From: Streptomyces sp. L2
GTDB taxonomy: Bacteria > Actinomycetota > Actinomycetes > Streptomycetales > Streptomycetaceae
Assembly (NCBI RefSeq): GCF_004124325.1
Contig: NZ_QBDT01000001.1
Span: 1,488,001 to 1,552,000 of the forward strand
Length of the DNA: 64,000 bases
Direction: 5' to 3'
Numbering within the stretch: the stretch's first letter is position 1; every line of letters starts with the position of its first letter. This document shows positions 12,748 through 24,200 of this stretch, piece after piece. A model generated the notes under the pieces. The model searched no databases. It was not told the DNA's origin and saw nothing but the letters and a program-made list of their open reading frames with translations. Made by a program: the position numbers and the translations under genes.

Positions 12748-13737
12748 ATGACAACGGCGATGGTATTCCCTGGAATGGGGCCTACCCGCTTCCGGGAACT
12801 CGGACGCTTCCTGCTTCTCGATTCCCGTGCCAAGAAGCTGCTTTCGGTCGCGGACGACGTCCTCGGCCATTCTCTTTTCGACGCGTTCCGGCAGAGCGAG
12901 GACGCCTACGACCCGGCGGCGCAGGTCGCCTTCATGGTCGCGTGCACGGCGCTCGCCGAGCGCGCCCGCGAGGAGCTGGGCGAGCCGGTGGTGTGCACGG
13001 GCGCCAGCTTCGGTGAGAAGCCGGTGGTCGGCTTCAGCGGGGCGCTGGACTTCCCGGACACGGTGCGGATGACGGCCGGACTGGCCCGCTGCACCGCCGA
13101 GTACTTCGCGCACGAGCACCGTGACGTGGTGACGCAGTCCTTCGTCCGGGCCCCGGCCGGGCCGCTCGCCGAGCTGTTCGCGGACATGGACGCCCGGGGC
13201 GCCTGGCACGAGGTGGCCTGCCGGCTGGACGAGGGCTTGCAGATGGTGTCCGTGCACGAGGACGGACTGGAGCGGTTCCAGAAGGAGTTGCGGGCCATCG
13301 GCGCGCTCCCCCTGTACGTGATGCGGCCGCCGATGCACTCCTCGCGGTTCACCGGGCTGCGTGAGCTGGCCGCCCGCGAGGTCCTCGACGCCCTTCCGCT
13401 GCGCGACCCCAAACTGCCCGTGCTCGCCGACCAGGACGGCGCCGAGCTGACCACGGCCGCCGGGCTGCGGCAGATGCTGCTGGACCATTTCGTGCGGCCC
13501 GTCGACTGGCCCGCGACGCTGGACGCGCTGCACGCGCGCGGTGTCGAGCGCCTGGTGGTCGCCGGCCCGGACGCCCTGTTCGGCCGCGTGGAGTCGGCGA
13601 CCTCCCGCTTCGAGGTGGTCCCGGTGACCCCGGACCACCGGCCGGGGCCCCGTCCGGCCGCGGCCGGACCGGCGGCGGCCCGCCCCGTGACGGACCAGGC
13701 GGCGGCCCGTCCCGCGTCGGCTGCGGCGGGGGTGTGA
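12748..13737 (+). CDS. VinK-like ACP-to-ACP acyltransferase for the protected beta-aminoacyl starter
   Basis: A trans-acting acyltransferase of the malonyltransferase fold, 329 residues. The catalytic serine sits in GASFGEK (Ser87), and the histidine is His197 in PPMHSSRF. Unlike malonyl transferases it lacks a GHSxGE motif and the Arg that holds the malonyl carboxylate. Family knowledge: in macrolactam pathways VinK moves the aminoacyl-protected beta-aminoacyl group from the discrete ACP to the loading ACP of the first PKS. Here a PKS with an N-terminal ACP lies downstream, as expected. The Ala/Pro-rich C-terminal tail of about 35 residues looks disordered. The ATG at 12748 precedes MVFPGMGP; upstream in-frame starts lack support. 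The next gene begins 1 bp after the stop. Confidence 0.85.
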   Translation: MTTAMVFPGMGPTRFRELGRFLLLDSRAKKLLSVADDVLGHSLFDAFRQSEDAYDPAAQVAFMVACTALAERAREELGEPVVCTGASFGEKPVVGFSGALDFPDTVRMTAGLARCTAEYFAHEHRDVVTQSFVRAPAGPLAELFADMDARGAWHEVACRLDEGLQMVSVHEDGLERFQKELRAIGALPLYVMRPPMHSSRFTGLRELAAREVLDALPLRDPKLPVLADQDGAELTTAAGLRQMLLDHFVRPVDWPATLDALHARGVERLVVAGPDALFGRVESATSRFEVVPVTPDHRPGPRPAAAGPAAARPVTDQAAARPASAAAGV

Positions 13738-13738
13738 G

Positions 13739-15295
13739 ATGACCGCCCAGATCTCCGAGACGTCGTACGCCGACCCCCGGCTCGACGGCAGCCTGCACGG
13801 CCTGTTCCTGCGCGGTCTCGCCCTCTCCGCCGACCGCGAGTGCTTCCGCGTCGACGGGCACGGCACCACCTACGCCGAGGCCCACCGGGCCGCGCTGGCG
13901 CTCGCCGGCGCCGTGGCCGACGCGTGCGGCGGGGCACCCCGCACGGTCGCCGTGCTCGGCAGCAAGAGCGGCGGGGCGTACACCGGCCTGCTGGCCGCCC
14001 TTTACCTGGGCGCACGGGCCGTACCGCTGCACCCGGACTTTCCCGCCGCCCGCAACCGGGCCGTCCTGGAGGCCTCCCGGACGGACGCCGTCATCGCGGA
14101 CGAGCGGGGCGTGGCGGCCTACGAGGCGATCGGCCGGCCGGACCTCCCGCTCGTCGCGGCCGAACAGCCGCTTTCCGGCGAGCCGTTGAAGGAGCCGCGC
14201 GCGGTCCGCCCGGAGGACACCGCCTACATCCTGTTCACGTCCGGCTCGACCGGACGCCCCAAGGGCGTGCCCACGACCCACCGCGCCGCCGACAGCTACT
14301 TCCGTACGCTGCGCGGCCGTTACGACTTCGGGCTCGGCGACGCCTTCACGCAGACCTTCGACCTGACCTTCGACTGCGCGATGTTCGACCTGTTCTGCGC
14401 GTGGGGCGCGGGCGCCCGGGTGGTGCCGCTGCCGATGCGGGCGTACCGGGCGCTGCCGGAGTTCCTCGCCGAGGAGCGGATCACGGTGTGGTTCTCCACG
14501 CCGGCGGCCATCGCGCTCGCCCGGCGTTCCGGGGCGCTCGCGCCGGGCGCGCTGGACGGCCTGCGCTGGTCGCTGTTCGCCGGCGAGCCGCTCCACCGGC
14601 ACGACGCCGAGGACTGGCGGGCGGCGGCCCCGCACAGCACCGTGGAGAACCTGTACGGGCCCACCGAGCTGACCGTCACCGTCACCGCGCACCGCCTCTC
14701 CCAGGCCACGCCCGACGAGCGGTACCTGGGCGGTGTCGTCCCGATCGGCCCGGTGCACGCCTCCCTGGACCACGTGCTGCTCGCCCCCGACGGCTCCACG
14801 GACGGCGACGAGGGCGAACTGTGCATCACGGGGCCGCAGATGTTCGACGGCTACCTCGACCCGGCCGAGAACGAGGGCCGCTTCCTCGACCACGACGGGC
14901 GCCGCTGGTACCGCACGGGTGACCGGGTGCGCCGCTGGCCGGACGGCGAGATCGGCTATCTGGGCCGGGCCGACGACCAGGTGCAGGTGCAGGGCTGGCG
15001 GGTGGAGCTGTCCGAGGTCGGGCACGCCGTGCGCGCCCTGGACGGGGTGGAGGACGCCGTCGCGGTCGCCGTGCCGCGCGCCGGCAGCCACGAACTGGTC
15101 GCCTTCTACACCGGCCGCCCCACCGAGAGCCCCCTGCTGGCCCGCGAGCTGATCGCGGAGCTGCCCAGGGCGATGGTGCCGCGGCTGCTGGTCCACCTGG
15201 CCGAGTTCCCGATGAACGCCAACCGCAAGATCGACCGCTCCGCCCTCCGGTCCCGCGCGCTGACTCTCCTGGACAGCGGCCGGGCCCGGAGCTGA
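13739..15295 (+). CDS. VinM-like aminoacyl-adenylating enzyme (N-protection of the starter)
   Basis: An ANL-superfamily enzyme of 518 residues that activates an amino acid as its adenylate. Motifs: YILFTSGSTGRPKGVP (A3, about 162-177), NLYGPTELTVTVTAH (A5), WYRTGDRVRRWPDGEIGYLGRADDQVQVQGWRVEL (A7-A8, in two joined blocks), and the C-terminal NANRKID catalytic Lys (A10). FDLTFDCAMFDLF resembles D-alanyl carrier-protein ligases. In vicenistatin-type pathways VinM attaches L-alanine to the free amine of the carrier-bound beta-amino acid, protecting it during chain extension. It lies 1 bp after the VinK-like gene. Substrate is inferred from context, not from a read specificity code. Confidence 0.82.
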   Translation: MTAQISETSYADPRLDGSLHGLFLRGLALSADRECFRVDGHGTTYAEAHRAALALAGAVADACGGAPRTVAVLGSKSGGAYTGLLAALYLGARAVPLHPDFPAARNRAVLEASRTDAVIADERGVAAYEAIGRPDLPLVAAEQPLSGEPLKEPRAVRPEDTAYILFTSGSTGRPKGVPTTHRAADSYFRTLRGRYDFGLGDAFTQTFDLTFDCAMFDLFCAWGAGARVVPLPMRAYRALPEFLAEERITVWFSTPAAIALARRSGALAPGALDGLRWSLFAGEPLHRHDAEDWRAAAPHSTVENLYGPTELTVTVTAHRLSQATPDERYLGGVVPIGPVHASLDHVLLAPDGSTDGDEGELCITGPQMFDGYLDPAENEGRFLDHDGRRWYRTGDRVRRWPDGEIGYLGRADDQVQVQGWRVELSEVGHAVRALDGVEDAVAVAVPRAGSHELVAFYTGRPTESPLLARELIAELPRAMVPRLLVHLAEFPMNANRKIDRSALRSRALTLLDSGRARS

Positions 15296-15373
15296 CCGGA
15301 CGCCGAGAAGCCCGGGGACGCACAACGGCCCCCGGGCGACGCCGAGTAGCCACGGACGACAAGGAGAGCCCCC

Positions 15374-16879
15374 GTGGACGTGAACACCAAGGACGCCCGC
15401 CTGCTGCACCACCTCCTCGACGCGCAGGCCGCCGCCCGGCCGCAGGACGTCGCGGTGCGTGACGCCCGGGACTCCTGGACGTGGCAGCAGCTGGGCGCGC
15501 AGACGCGGGCCGCCGCCGACTGGCTGCGCCGGGCCGGGGTGGTGCCGGGCGACCGGATCGTCGTACGCCTGCCGAACGTGCGCGAGACGACGGCGCTGCT
15601 GTACGCGGCGTCCCGGGTCGGGGCCGCGCTGGTGCCGATCAGCGCCGAGATGAAGGAGTTCCACCTGCGCGCGGTCATCGCCGACTGCGCGCCGAGGCTC
15701 GTGGTCGTCACGGACGGCGCCGGCGAGTGGGTGTCCGGCCTCACCGACGTGCCGGTGCACGAAGTGGGCGCCCTGTGGGCCGAGCTGGCGGCCGACGGGG
15801 AGGACGGCGAGGCCGGGCAGGCGTCCGACACGCCGGCCGTGCTGATCTACACCTCCGGCTCGACGTCGACGCCGAAGGGCATCATCTGCCCGCACGCGCA
15901 GATGCTGTTCGCGGCGCACTCCATCAACGAGGTCCTCGGCTACCGCGCCGACGACACCGTGTTCGTCCGGGTGCCGCTGTCCTTCGACTACGGCCTGTTC
16001 CAGGTGCTGCTGTGCGCGGTGGCGGGCGCGACGCTGGTCCTCGCCGACTCCGAGGCGGACTCCAAGCTGCACATCCTGATCCGGGAGAGCGGCGCGACCG
16101 TCCTGCCGCTGGTGCCCTCGCTCGGCGGCCCGCTGATCCGGCTCGCCCAGCGCGACCCGCGCCCGACCCGGCTGCGCATGTTCACCAGCACCGGCGCGGC
16201 GCTGGAGCAGCGGATCATCGACGGGCTGTGGAAGTGCTTCCCCGACGCCAAGGTCGTGCGGATGTACGGCATTTCGGAGTGCAAGCGGATCACGATCATG
16301 CCGCCGGACCAGGACCACGAGCGGCCCGGCTCCTCCGGTCTGCCGATCCCGGGCACCAAGGTGGCGATCCTGGACCCGGACGGCAACGAGGTCCCGGCCG
16401 GGGAGAGCGGCGAGATCACGGTGACCGGCCCGCACGTCATGGCCGGCTACTGGAACCTGCCGGAGATCACCGCGCGCACCTACCGGCCCGACGCGGAGAC
16501 CGGCGGCACCCGCCTGTTCACCGGTGACTACGGGCGCGTCGACGAGGACGGCTACCTGTACTTCGAGGGACGCCGCGACGACATGTTCAAGCGCAAGGGG
16601 ATGCGGGTGTCCACGATCGAGATCGAGGGCGCCGCGATGGACATCCCGGGCGTGCGCAACGCGGCCGCGCTGAAGCCGACCGCCGACCGCGACCTGATGA
16701 TCTTCGTCGAGTCCGACGAGCTGGCCCCGCAGGCGGTGCTGCGCGAGCTGGCGACCCGGCTGGAGGCCGTGAAGGTACCCGCGCTGTGCAAGGTGCTGAC
16801 CGCGTTCCCGCTGACCTCCAACGGCAAGAACGCCAAGCAGCAGCTGCAGGCGATGCTCGACGCGGAGACCGCCAAGTGA
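15374..16879 (+). CDS. VinN-like beta-amino-acid adenylating enzyme
   Basis: A stand-alone adenylation enzyme of 501 residues with LIYTSGSTSTPKGI (about 157-170), VVRMYGISECKRI, LFTGDYGRVDEDGYLYFEGRRDDMFKRKGMRV and the catalytic Lys in TSNGKNAKQQL. In macrolactam pathways this family chooses the starter beta-amino acid (3-methylaspartate, aspartate or a 3-amino fatty acid, activated on the carboxyl next to the beta-amine) and loads it on an ACP. The GTG at 15374 is set by AAGGAG at 15361-15366. The 3' end overlaps the decarboxylase start as GTGA. Because a VinO-like decarboxylase follows, an aspartate-type substrate is most likely. No glutamate mutase for 3-methylaspartate is in the window. 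Confidence 0.85.
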   Translation: MDVNTKDARLLHHLLDAQAAARPQDVAVRDARDSWTWQQLGAQTRAAADWLRRAGVVPGDRIVVRLPNVRETTALLYAASRVGAALVPISAEMKEFHLRAVIADCAPRLVVVTDGAGEWVSGLTDVPVHEVGALWAELAADGEDGEAGQASDTPAVLIYTSGSTSTPKGIICPHAQMLFAAHSINEVLGYRADDTVFVRVPLSFDYGLFQVLLCAVAGATLVLADSEADSKLHILIRESGATVLPLVPSLGGPLIRLAQRDPRPTRLRMFTSTGAALEQRIIDGLWKCFPDAKVVRMYGISECKRITIMPPDQDHERPGSSGLPIPGTKVAILDPDGNEVPAGESGEITVTGPHVMAGYWNLPEITARTYRPDAETGGTRLFTGDYGRVDEDGYLYFEGRRDDMFKRKGMRVSTIEIEGAAMDIPGVRNAAALKPTADRDLMIFVESDELAPQAVLRELATRLEAVKVPALCKVLTAFPLTSNGKNAKQQLQAMLDAETAK

Positions 16880-18156
16880 CGGCGCCGGAGCGGGATCGGG
16901 CGGAGCCGGACGCGCGGGAGGCGGAGCTTGACCGGGAGTTGGACCGTGAGCTGGTGGCCCGGTACGGCTCACCGCTGTACGTGTACGACCTGGACCGGGT
17001 GGCACGCGCCCGCGCCGGTCTGCGCGCGTCGCTGCCCGAGGGGTTCACGCTCTACTACTCGCTGAAGGCCAACCCGCACCCCGGTCTGGTGCGGGCGCTG
17101 CGGGAGGGGCCGGGCGGCTGCCGCGCCGAGGTGTGCTCCACCGGGGAGCTGGCCTCGGCGCTGGAGGCCGGACACCCGGCCGGGTCGGTCCTCTACTCCG
17201 GGCCGGGCAAGACGGCCGGGGAGCTGGCCGTGGCGCTCGCCGAGGGGGTGCGGACGTTCTCCGTGGAGTCGGCGGGCGACCTGCGCCGGCTCGGCGAGGT
17301 CGCCGTACGGCACGGGGCGGTGGCGAAGGTGCTGCTGCGCGTGAACAGCGCGGTCGCCGCCGCGACCACCAGCATCCGTATGACGGGCACCCCCTCCCAG
17401 TTCGGCATCGACTCCGAGAGTCTCCCCGCCCTGCTGCCCGCCCTGCTCGACGTGCCCGGCACCGAGGTGGTGGGCGCGCACTTCTTCCCGCTGTCCAACT
17501 CCAAGGACGAGGAGAGCCTGATCGCCGAGTTCACGGCGACGATCGAGCAGGCGGCCCGGCTGGAGGGCGAACTCGGGCTGCCGCTGGCGGTGCTGGACAT
17601 CGGCGGCGGGTTCGCGGCGCCGTACTCGGTGCCGGGCGAGCGGCCCGTGTACCCGAATCTGCGGGCCGCCCTGGAGAAGGCCCTGGACACCCGGCTGCCC
17701 CGCTGGCGCGAGGGCGGCCTGGAGATCGCCTGCGAGTCGGGCCGGCACCTGGTCGGTGACAGCGGGCGGCTGCTGACGTCCGTGACCAACGTCAAGGAGA
17801 GCCGGGGCCGTACGTTCGCGATCCTCGACGCGGGCATCAACACGCTCGGCGGCATGGCCGGTCTCGGCCGGCTGCTGCCGCTGTCGGTGGACCCGGCCTG
17901 CCACCGCACGGGCGAGCCGGTGCCGGTGAGCCTGGCCGGCCCGCTGTGCACACCCGGCGACCTGCTGTCCCGCTCGGTGCGGATGCCGCCGCCCGAGCCG
18001 GGCGACGTGCTCGCCGTGCCGAACGTCGGCGCCTACGGCCCCACCGCGAGCCTGCTGCTGTTCCTGGGCCGGCCGGCCCCGGCGGAAGTGCTGCTCCGCG
18101 ACGGCGAGGTGGTCTCGGCCTCCCGCCTCGCCGTGTCCCGCGCCCCCGTCGCCTAG
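16876..18156 (+). CDS. VinO-like PLP-dependent decarboxylase (fold III)
   Basis: A 426-residue enzyme of the diaminopimelate/ornithine decarboxylase family. The PLP lysine is Lys64 in [14 protein letters not shown] binds phosphate, and the active-site Cys286 is in CESGR. The C-terminal [13 protein letters not shown] is also typical. In vicenistatin and fluvirucin pathways this family decarboxylates the carrier-bound aspartyl unit to a beta-aminoacyl thioester (3-aminoisobutyryl or beta-alanyl). GTG at 16876 overlaps the previous stop. Following the two adenylating enzymes, it completes a K-M-N-O order. A free-amino-acid decarboxylase is a less likely alternative. Confidence 0.85.
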   Translation: MTAPERDRAEPDAREAELDRELDRELVARYGSPLYVYDLDRVARARAGLRASLPEGFTLYYSLKANPHPGLVRALREGPGGCRAEVCSTGELASALEAGHPAGSVLYSGPGKTAGELAVALAEGVRTFSVESAGDLRRLGEVAVRHGAVAKVLLRVNSAVAAATTSIRMTGTPSQFGIDSESLPALLPALLDVPGTEVVGAHFFPLSNSKDEESLIAEFTATIEQAARLEGELGLPLAVLDIGGGFAAPYSVPGERPVYPNLRAALEKALDTRLPRWREGGLEIACESGRHLVGDSGRLLTSVTNVKESRGRTFAILDAGINTLGGMAGLGRLLPLSVDPACHRTGEPVPVSLAGPLCTPGDLLSRSVRMPPPEPGDVLAVPNVGAYGPTASLLLFLGRPAPAEVLLRDGEVVSASRLAVSRAPVA

Positions 18157-18290
18157 CGCGGCCGGCCGCACAGCACGGCCCGTCGCACAGCACAGCGGTC
18201 GCCCAGCACAACAGTCGCATCGCATCACACGCCCACCCGCCCGCCGCACAACCCAGCCAGTGGCATCACCCAGCCTGGAGTCCAGTGACC

Positions 18291-21200
18291 ATGACCGAGT
18301 CCGCCGCTCAGCCCGACCACGACACAACCGCACCGTCCCTGTCGGCCGCCGTGCTCGCCGGGCTGCCCGGGTCCGCCCGGGAGCGGCGGCTGCTCCGGCT
18401 CGTCGTCGAGCAGGCCGGGGCCGCGCTGCGCAAGGCGGGCCGGGAACCGGACGGGGACCTCGACCCGGGGCGCCCGTTCCGGCAGTCGGGACTCGACTCG
18501 CTGGCCATCGTCGACCTGCAGCGGAGGCTGTCCGCCGCGACCGGAGTCGACCTGCCGGTCTCGATCGCCTTCGACCACCCGACCCCGCGCGCGCTCGCCG
18601 CACAGCTGGCGCGCGAGCTGCTGGGCGAGTCGCCGGCCGACACCCCCGACGAGTCCGGGTACGGCGTCCTCGATCCGGGTGAGCCGATCGCGATCGTCGG
18701 CATGGCCTGCCGCTACCCGGGCGGCATCGCCTCCCCCGGCGAGCTGTGGGACCTGGTCGCGGCGGGCGCCGACGCGATCGGCCCGCTGCCCGAGGACCGC
18801 GGCTGGGACGTGACCGGCCTGTACGACCCCGACCCGGACGCGCCCGGCAAGACGTACGCGCGCGAGGGCGGGTTCCTGTACGGCGCCGCCGACTTCGACG
18901 CGGACTTCTTCGGGATCAGCCCGCGCGAGGCCGCCGCCATGGAGCCGCAGCAGCGCCTCGCGCTGGAGACGTCCTGGGAGGCCCTGGAGCACGCGGGTGT
19001 GGACCCGGTGGCGCTGCGCGGCACCAGCACCGGCGTGTTCGTGGGCGCCGAGCCCCAGGAGTACGGCCCGCGCCTGCACCAGGCCCCCGAGGGCTTCGAG
19101 GGGCACCTGCTGACCGGCGCCGCGACCAGCGTCATCTCCGGCCGCGTCGCCTACACGCTGGGCCTTGAGGGTCCGACCCTGACCGTGGACACGGCGTGCT
19201 CGGCGTCCCTCGTCGCGCTGCACCTGGCGGCGAACGCGCTGCGCTCCGGCGAGTGCTCCCTGGCCCTCGCGGGCGGGGTCGCCGTGATGTCGAGCCCCGG
19301 CACCTTCACCGCGTTCAGCCGCCAGCGCGGCCTGGCCCCGGACGGCCGCTGCAAGCCGTTCGCGGAGGCCGCCGACGGCACCGGCTGGGCGGAGGGCGCC
19401 GGCTTCCTCGTACTGGAGCGGCTGTCGGACGCGCGGAGGAACGGCCACCGCGTCCTCGCCGTGGTCCGGGGCTCGGCCGTCAACCAGGACGGCGCCAGCA
19501 ACGGCCTTACCGCCCCCAACGGCACCGCGCAGCGCCGCCTCATCCAGCGCGCCCTGGCCTCCGCGGGCCTCACCGCCGCCGACGTCGACGCGGTCGAGGC
19601 GCACGGCACCGGCACCCGCCTCGGCGACCCCATCGAGGCGGGCGCGCTGCTCGCGACCTACGGCCGGGACCGCGACCCGGAGGCACCCCTCTGGCTGGGC
19701 TCCGTCAAGTCCAACCTGGGACACGCGCAGGCCGCCGCGGGCGTCGCCGGGATCATCAAGATGGTGCAGGCGCTGCGCCACGAACTGCTGCCGCGCACCC
19801 TGCACGTGGACGAGCCGTCGACCCGGATCGACTGGTCGGCCGGCGCGGTGGAGCTGCTGACCGAGGCCCGGCCGTGGCCGGCCGGTGAGCGGGTGCGCCG
19901 CGCGGGCGTGTCGTCGTTCGGGATCAGCGGCACCAACGCGCACGTGATCGTGGAGGAGGCCCCGGCCGAGGAGCGGGCGGAGGAGTCGGCCGACGGGGTG
20001 GCCGTCGAACCCCCGGTCGTGCCGTGGCTGGTGTCCGGTACCACCGAGGAGGCGCTGCGCGCCCAGGCCGGGCGGCTCGCCGAGCGCCTGCGGGCCCGGC
20101 CAGACCTGACCGCCGGGTCCGTGGCGGCGGCACTCGCGGGCCGTACGGCGTTCCAGCACCGCGCCGCCGTGGTCGGCGCCGACCGGGACGCGCTGCTCGC
20201 CGGGGTGGAGGCCGTCGCCCGGGGCGAGGCCCCGCTGCGCGGCGAGCCGGCCGGCGGTCTGCTGGCGTTCCTGTTCACCGGGCAGGGCAGCCAGCGCCTC
20301 GGCATGGGACGCGGCCTGTATGTGACGTACCCGGTGTTCGCGCGCGCCCTGGACGAGGTGTGCGAGGCGCTCGACGTCTACCTCGATCGCCCGCTGCGGG
20401 ACGTGATGTTCGGCGAGGACGGCCTGTACGGCGAGGCCGGCACCGAACTCGACGCGACCCACTACACGCAGCCCGCGCTGTTCGCCCTGGAAGTCGCCCT
20501 GTTCCGGCTGCTTCAGGCGTGGGGTGTACGGCCGGACGTGCTGGCCGGGCATTCGATCGGTGAGCTGGCTGCCGCGCACGTGGCGGGGCTGTGGTCGCTG
20601 GAGGACGCGGCGCTGATCGTGTCGGCGCGCGGGCGGCTGATGCAGCAGCTCCCTTCAGGGGGCGCGATGGCCGCCGTACAGGCGACCGAGGACGAGGTGC
20701 GAGCCGTATTGCCGGACGGCACGGGCATCGCGGCTGTGAACGGACCGATGTCGATCGTCGTGTCCGGCCCGGAAACAGGTGTGAACACGGTTGTCAGCCA
20801 CTTCACGGGTGAAGGCCGTAAGGCGAAGAAGCTCACCGTGAGCCACGCTTTCCACTCACCTCTCATGGAGCCGATGCTCGCCGAGTTCCGTCAGTTCGCC
20901 CAGGTGCTGAACCCGATGCGGCCAAGCATCCCGATCGTCTCTACGCTGACCGGCCGCGAGGTGTCGTACGAGGAGCTGGCCGACCCGGAGTACTGGGTGC
21001 GGCACGTCCGTGAGGCCGTACGGTTCGCCGACGCGGTCCGCGCCCTGGAGGACCAGGGCGTCACCACCTTCCTGGAGCTGGGCCCGGACGCCGTGCTGAC
21101 GGCGATGGGCGCCGAGTCCGTCACCGACGGCCGGCTGCTGCCCGTTCTGCGCCGCAACCACGACGAACCGGGCGCCCTGGCCGGCGCCGTCACCGAACTG

Positions 21201-24200
21201 CACCTGCGCGGGGCGGAGGTCGACTGGGCGGCCTACCTGGGCCCGGCCGCCTGTGCCGAGACCCCCGAACTGCCCACTTACGCCTTCCAGCGCAGGCGCT
21301 ACTGGCTGGACGCCGTCGCCGACGGGCCCGCCGACCCGGCCGCACTCGGTGTGACGGACGCCGAACACCCGCTGCTCGGCGCCGCGTTGACGGTGGCGGG
21401 CTCGGAGCGGCTGGTCCTCACGGGCAGGCTGTCGGTGCGCAGCCACCCGTGGCTGGCCGACCACGCCGTCGGCGGCACCGTCCTGCTTCCCGGCACCGGA
21501 TTCGTGGAACTCGCCGTCCGGGCGGCCGACTTGGCGGGCTGCTCGGCGGTGGAGGAACTCACCCTCCAGGCACCCCTGACCCTGGACGGCGGGCCCGAGG
21601 CGTGTGCCGACGTCCAGCTCGTGGTGGAGGAGCCGGACGCGGACGGCCGACGCGCGCTGACCGTGCACTCGCGCACCGCCGGCACGGACTGGGCCGACGC
21701 CGACTGGACGGTGCACGCGCAGGGCGTACTGGCACCGGCCGCCCCCGCGCCCGGATGGGAAGCCGAGGCCGAAGCGGAGGTCGAAGCCAAAGCCCAGGCC
21801 GGGATCTGGCCGCCGCAGGGCGCCCGGCCCATCGACGTGACGGACGCCTACGCCCGCATGGACGCCCAGGGATACGGCTACGGCCCCGCCTTCCAGGGCC
21901 TGCGGGCCGCCTGGCGGCGCGGTGAGGAACTGTTCGCCGAGGTGGCCCTGCCGGACGGCGTGGACCCGGCCGGCTACACCCTGCACCCGGCCCTGCTGGA
22001 CGCGGCGTTGCACGTCATCGGCCTCGACGAGGACACAGAGAGCGCCGAACTGCCCTTCGCCTGGACCGACGTGACCGTACGGGCCGCGGGCGCCACCGCA
22101 CTCCGCGTGCGCGTCACCCCGGCCGCCTCCGGCGTCCGGCTGCACCTGACGGACCCGGCCGGCGCGAGCGTGGCCTCGGTCGGCTCGCTGGTCCTGCGGC
22201 CCGCTGCCGTGGACGCGGGCCGGACGGTCCCGCTGCACCGGGTCGCGTGGACCCCGGCCCAGGCCGACGCGTCGGTGCGTACGGCCGACTTCCAGGTGGT
22301 GTCCGGCGCGACGGTGGCCGAGGTCCTCACCGCCCTGCAGACCGCGCTCACGGGCGAGGCCAGGCCGCTGGTGGTGACCCGGGGTGCGATGCCCGTGCAC
22401 GGCGAGGCGGATGTCCGCGACCCCGAGCAGGCGGCGGTGTGGGGCCTGGTGCGGGCCGCGCAGGCGGAGCACCCCGGGCGCATCGTGCTCGTCGACACGG
22501 ACGGCGACGCGGAGCTTCCGGGTGTACTGCCGGACGGCGAGGCGGAGTTGGCGGTTCGAGCCGGCCGCTGGCACGTGCCGCGGCTGGTGCGGGAGACCGT
22601 GCCGGCAGTCGCCGGCTCCTGGTCGACGGCGGGCACGGTACTGATCACCGGCGGCACCGGAGGCCTCGGCGCGCTCACGGCCCGGCACCTGGTGGCCGAG
22701 TACGGCGTACGGTCCGTGCTGCTGGTGGGCCGCAGGGGCGCCGACGCGCCGGGGGCCGCGCAACTAGCGGACGAATTGGGCACGTTGGGCGCGGCCGTCG
22801 CGATGGAGGCGTGCGACGTCTCCGACCGCGAGTCGCTGGCTGGCCTCTTCGACGCCCACCCCGGCATCACCGCGGTCGTGCACGCCGCCGGTGTCCTCGA
22901 CGACGCCACCTTCGGCACGCTCACCCCGGAACGTCTGGAGGCGGTGTGGGCGCCGAAGGCCCGCGCAGCCCGGCACCTGCACGAGCTGACCGCCGACCGT
23001 GACCTCGACGCGTTCGTCCTCTACTCCTCGGCAGCGGCCACCTTCGACGCCCTCGGCCAGGCCAACTATGCCGCCGCCAACGCCTACTTGGACGCCCTGG
23101 CCACCCAGCGGCGCGCCCAGGGCCTCCCGGCGCTCTCGCTCGCCTGGGGCCTGTGGGACCCGGAGGCGGGCGGCATGGCGGCCGGCCTCGCCCCGGCCGA
23201 CGTCTCCCGCGCGGCCCGGGCCGGCACGCCCGCGCACGGCGTCGCGGCCGGACTGGCGATGCTGGACGCGGCGGGCGGCGGCCTGCCGGACGCGGCGCAT
23301 GTCCTGGCCCTGCGCCTGGACCAGGAGGCCCTGACCCGCCGGGCCCGCTCGGAGGAGCTGCCGCCGGTGCTGCGGGGCCTGGTCCGGGCCCCGGTGCGCC
23401 GCACCGCCGGCTCGGCCGCGGCCGGCAGCGGCTCCCTGGCGGACGAGCTGGTCCGCCTGGACCCGGCCGACCGCGAGCGCCGGCTGCTGACGCTCGTCCG
23501 CACACACGTCGCCGCCGCTCTCGGCCACGACGGCCCGCAGGCCGTGGACCCCGAGCGCGGCTTCGGCACCCTCGGCTTCGACTCCCTCGCGGCGGTCGAA
23601 CTGCGCAACAAGCTGGGCGCGGCGACCGGTCTGCGTCTGCCCGCCACCCTGACCTTCGACTATCCGAACACGGCGGCCGTGGCCCGCTACCTCGACGAGC
23701 AACTCGTGGGCACGGCCGAGGAGTCGGTGGCCGCGCCGACGCCGACCGGGCTGCCGGGCGGCGACGACCCGGTCGTGATAGTCGGCATGGCCTGCCGCTA
23801 CCCCGGCGGAGTGACCTCCCCCGAGGACCTGTGGAGGCTCCTCGCGGCGGGCGGCGACGCGGTCTCCGAGTTCCCGGACGACCGTGGACCGCTGTGGCAG
23901 GAGTCGTACGACCCCGATCCGGAGGCGGTCGGCACGACGTACGTCAACCAGGGCGCGTTCCTGGACCGTGCGGCCGGCTTCGACGCCGACTTCTTCGGCA
24001 TCAGCCCGCGTGAGGCGCTGGCGACGGACCCGCAGCAGCGGGTGCTGCTGGAGACCTCGTGGGAGGCGTTCGAGCGGGCGGGCATCGACCCGGCGGCCCT
24101 GCGCGGCAGCGCGACCGGCGTCTTCGCCGGCGTCATGTACCACGACTTCGCCCCGCGTCTGCACGATGTGCCGGAGGAGCTGGCCGGCTATCTCGGCAAC

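Noticed and set aside
12540..12833. N-terminal extension of the carboxylase beta subunit
   Set aside because: The in-frame extension is low-complexity, crosses the divergent promoter and contains the repeated CCCCTAT sites; the family normally starts close to the MTVTEDT position.
18157..18290. Small ACP gene or regulatory hairpin between the decarboxylase and the first PKS
   Set aside because: 134 bp is too short for an ACP, no GxDSL motif is present, and only CACAGCAC-like simple repeats were seen.
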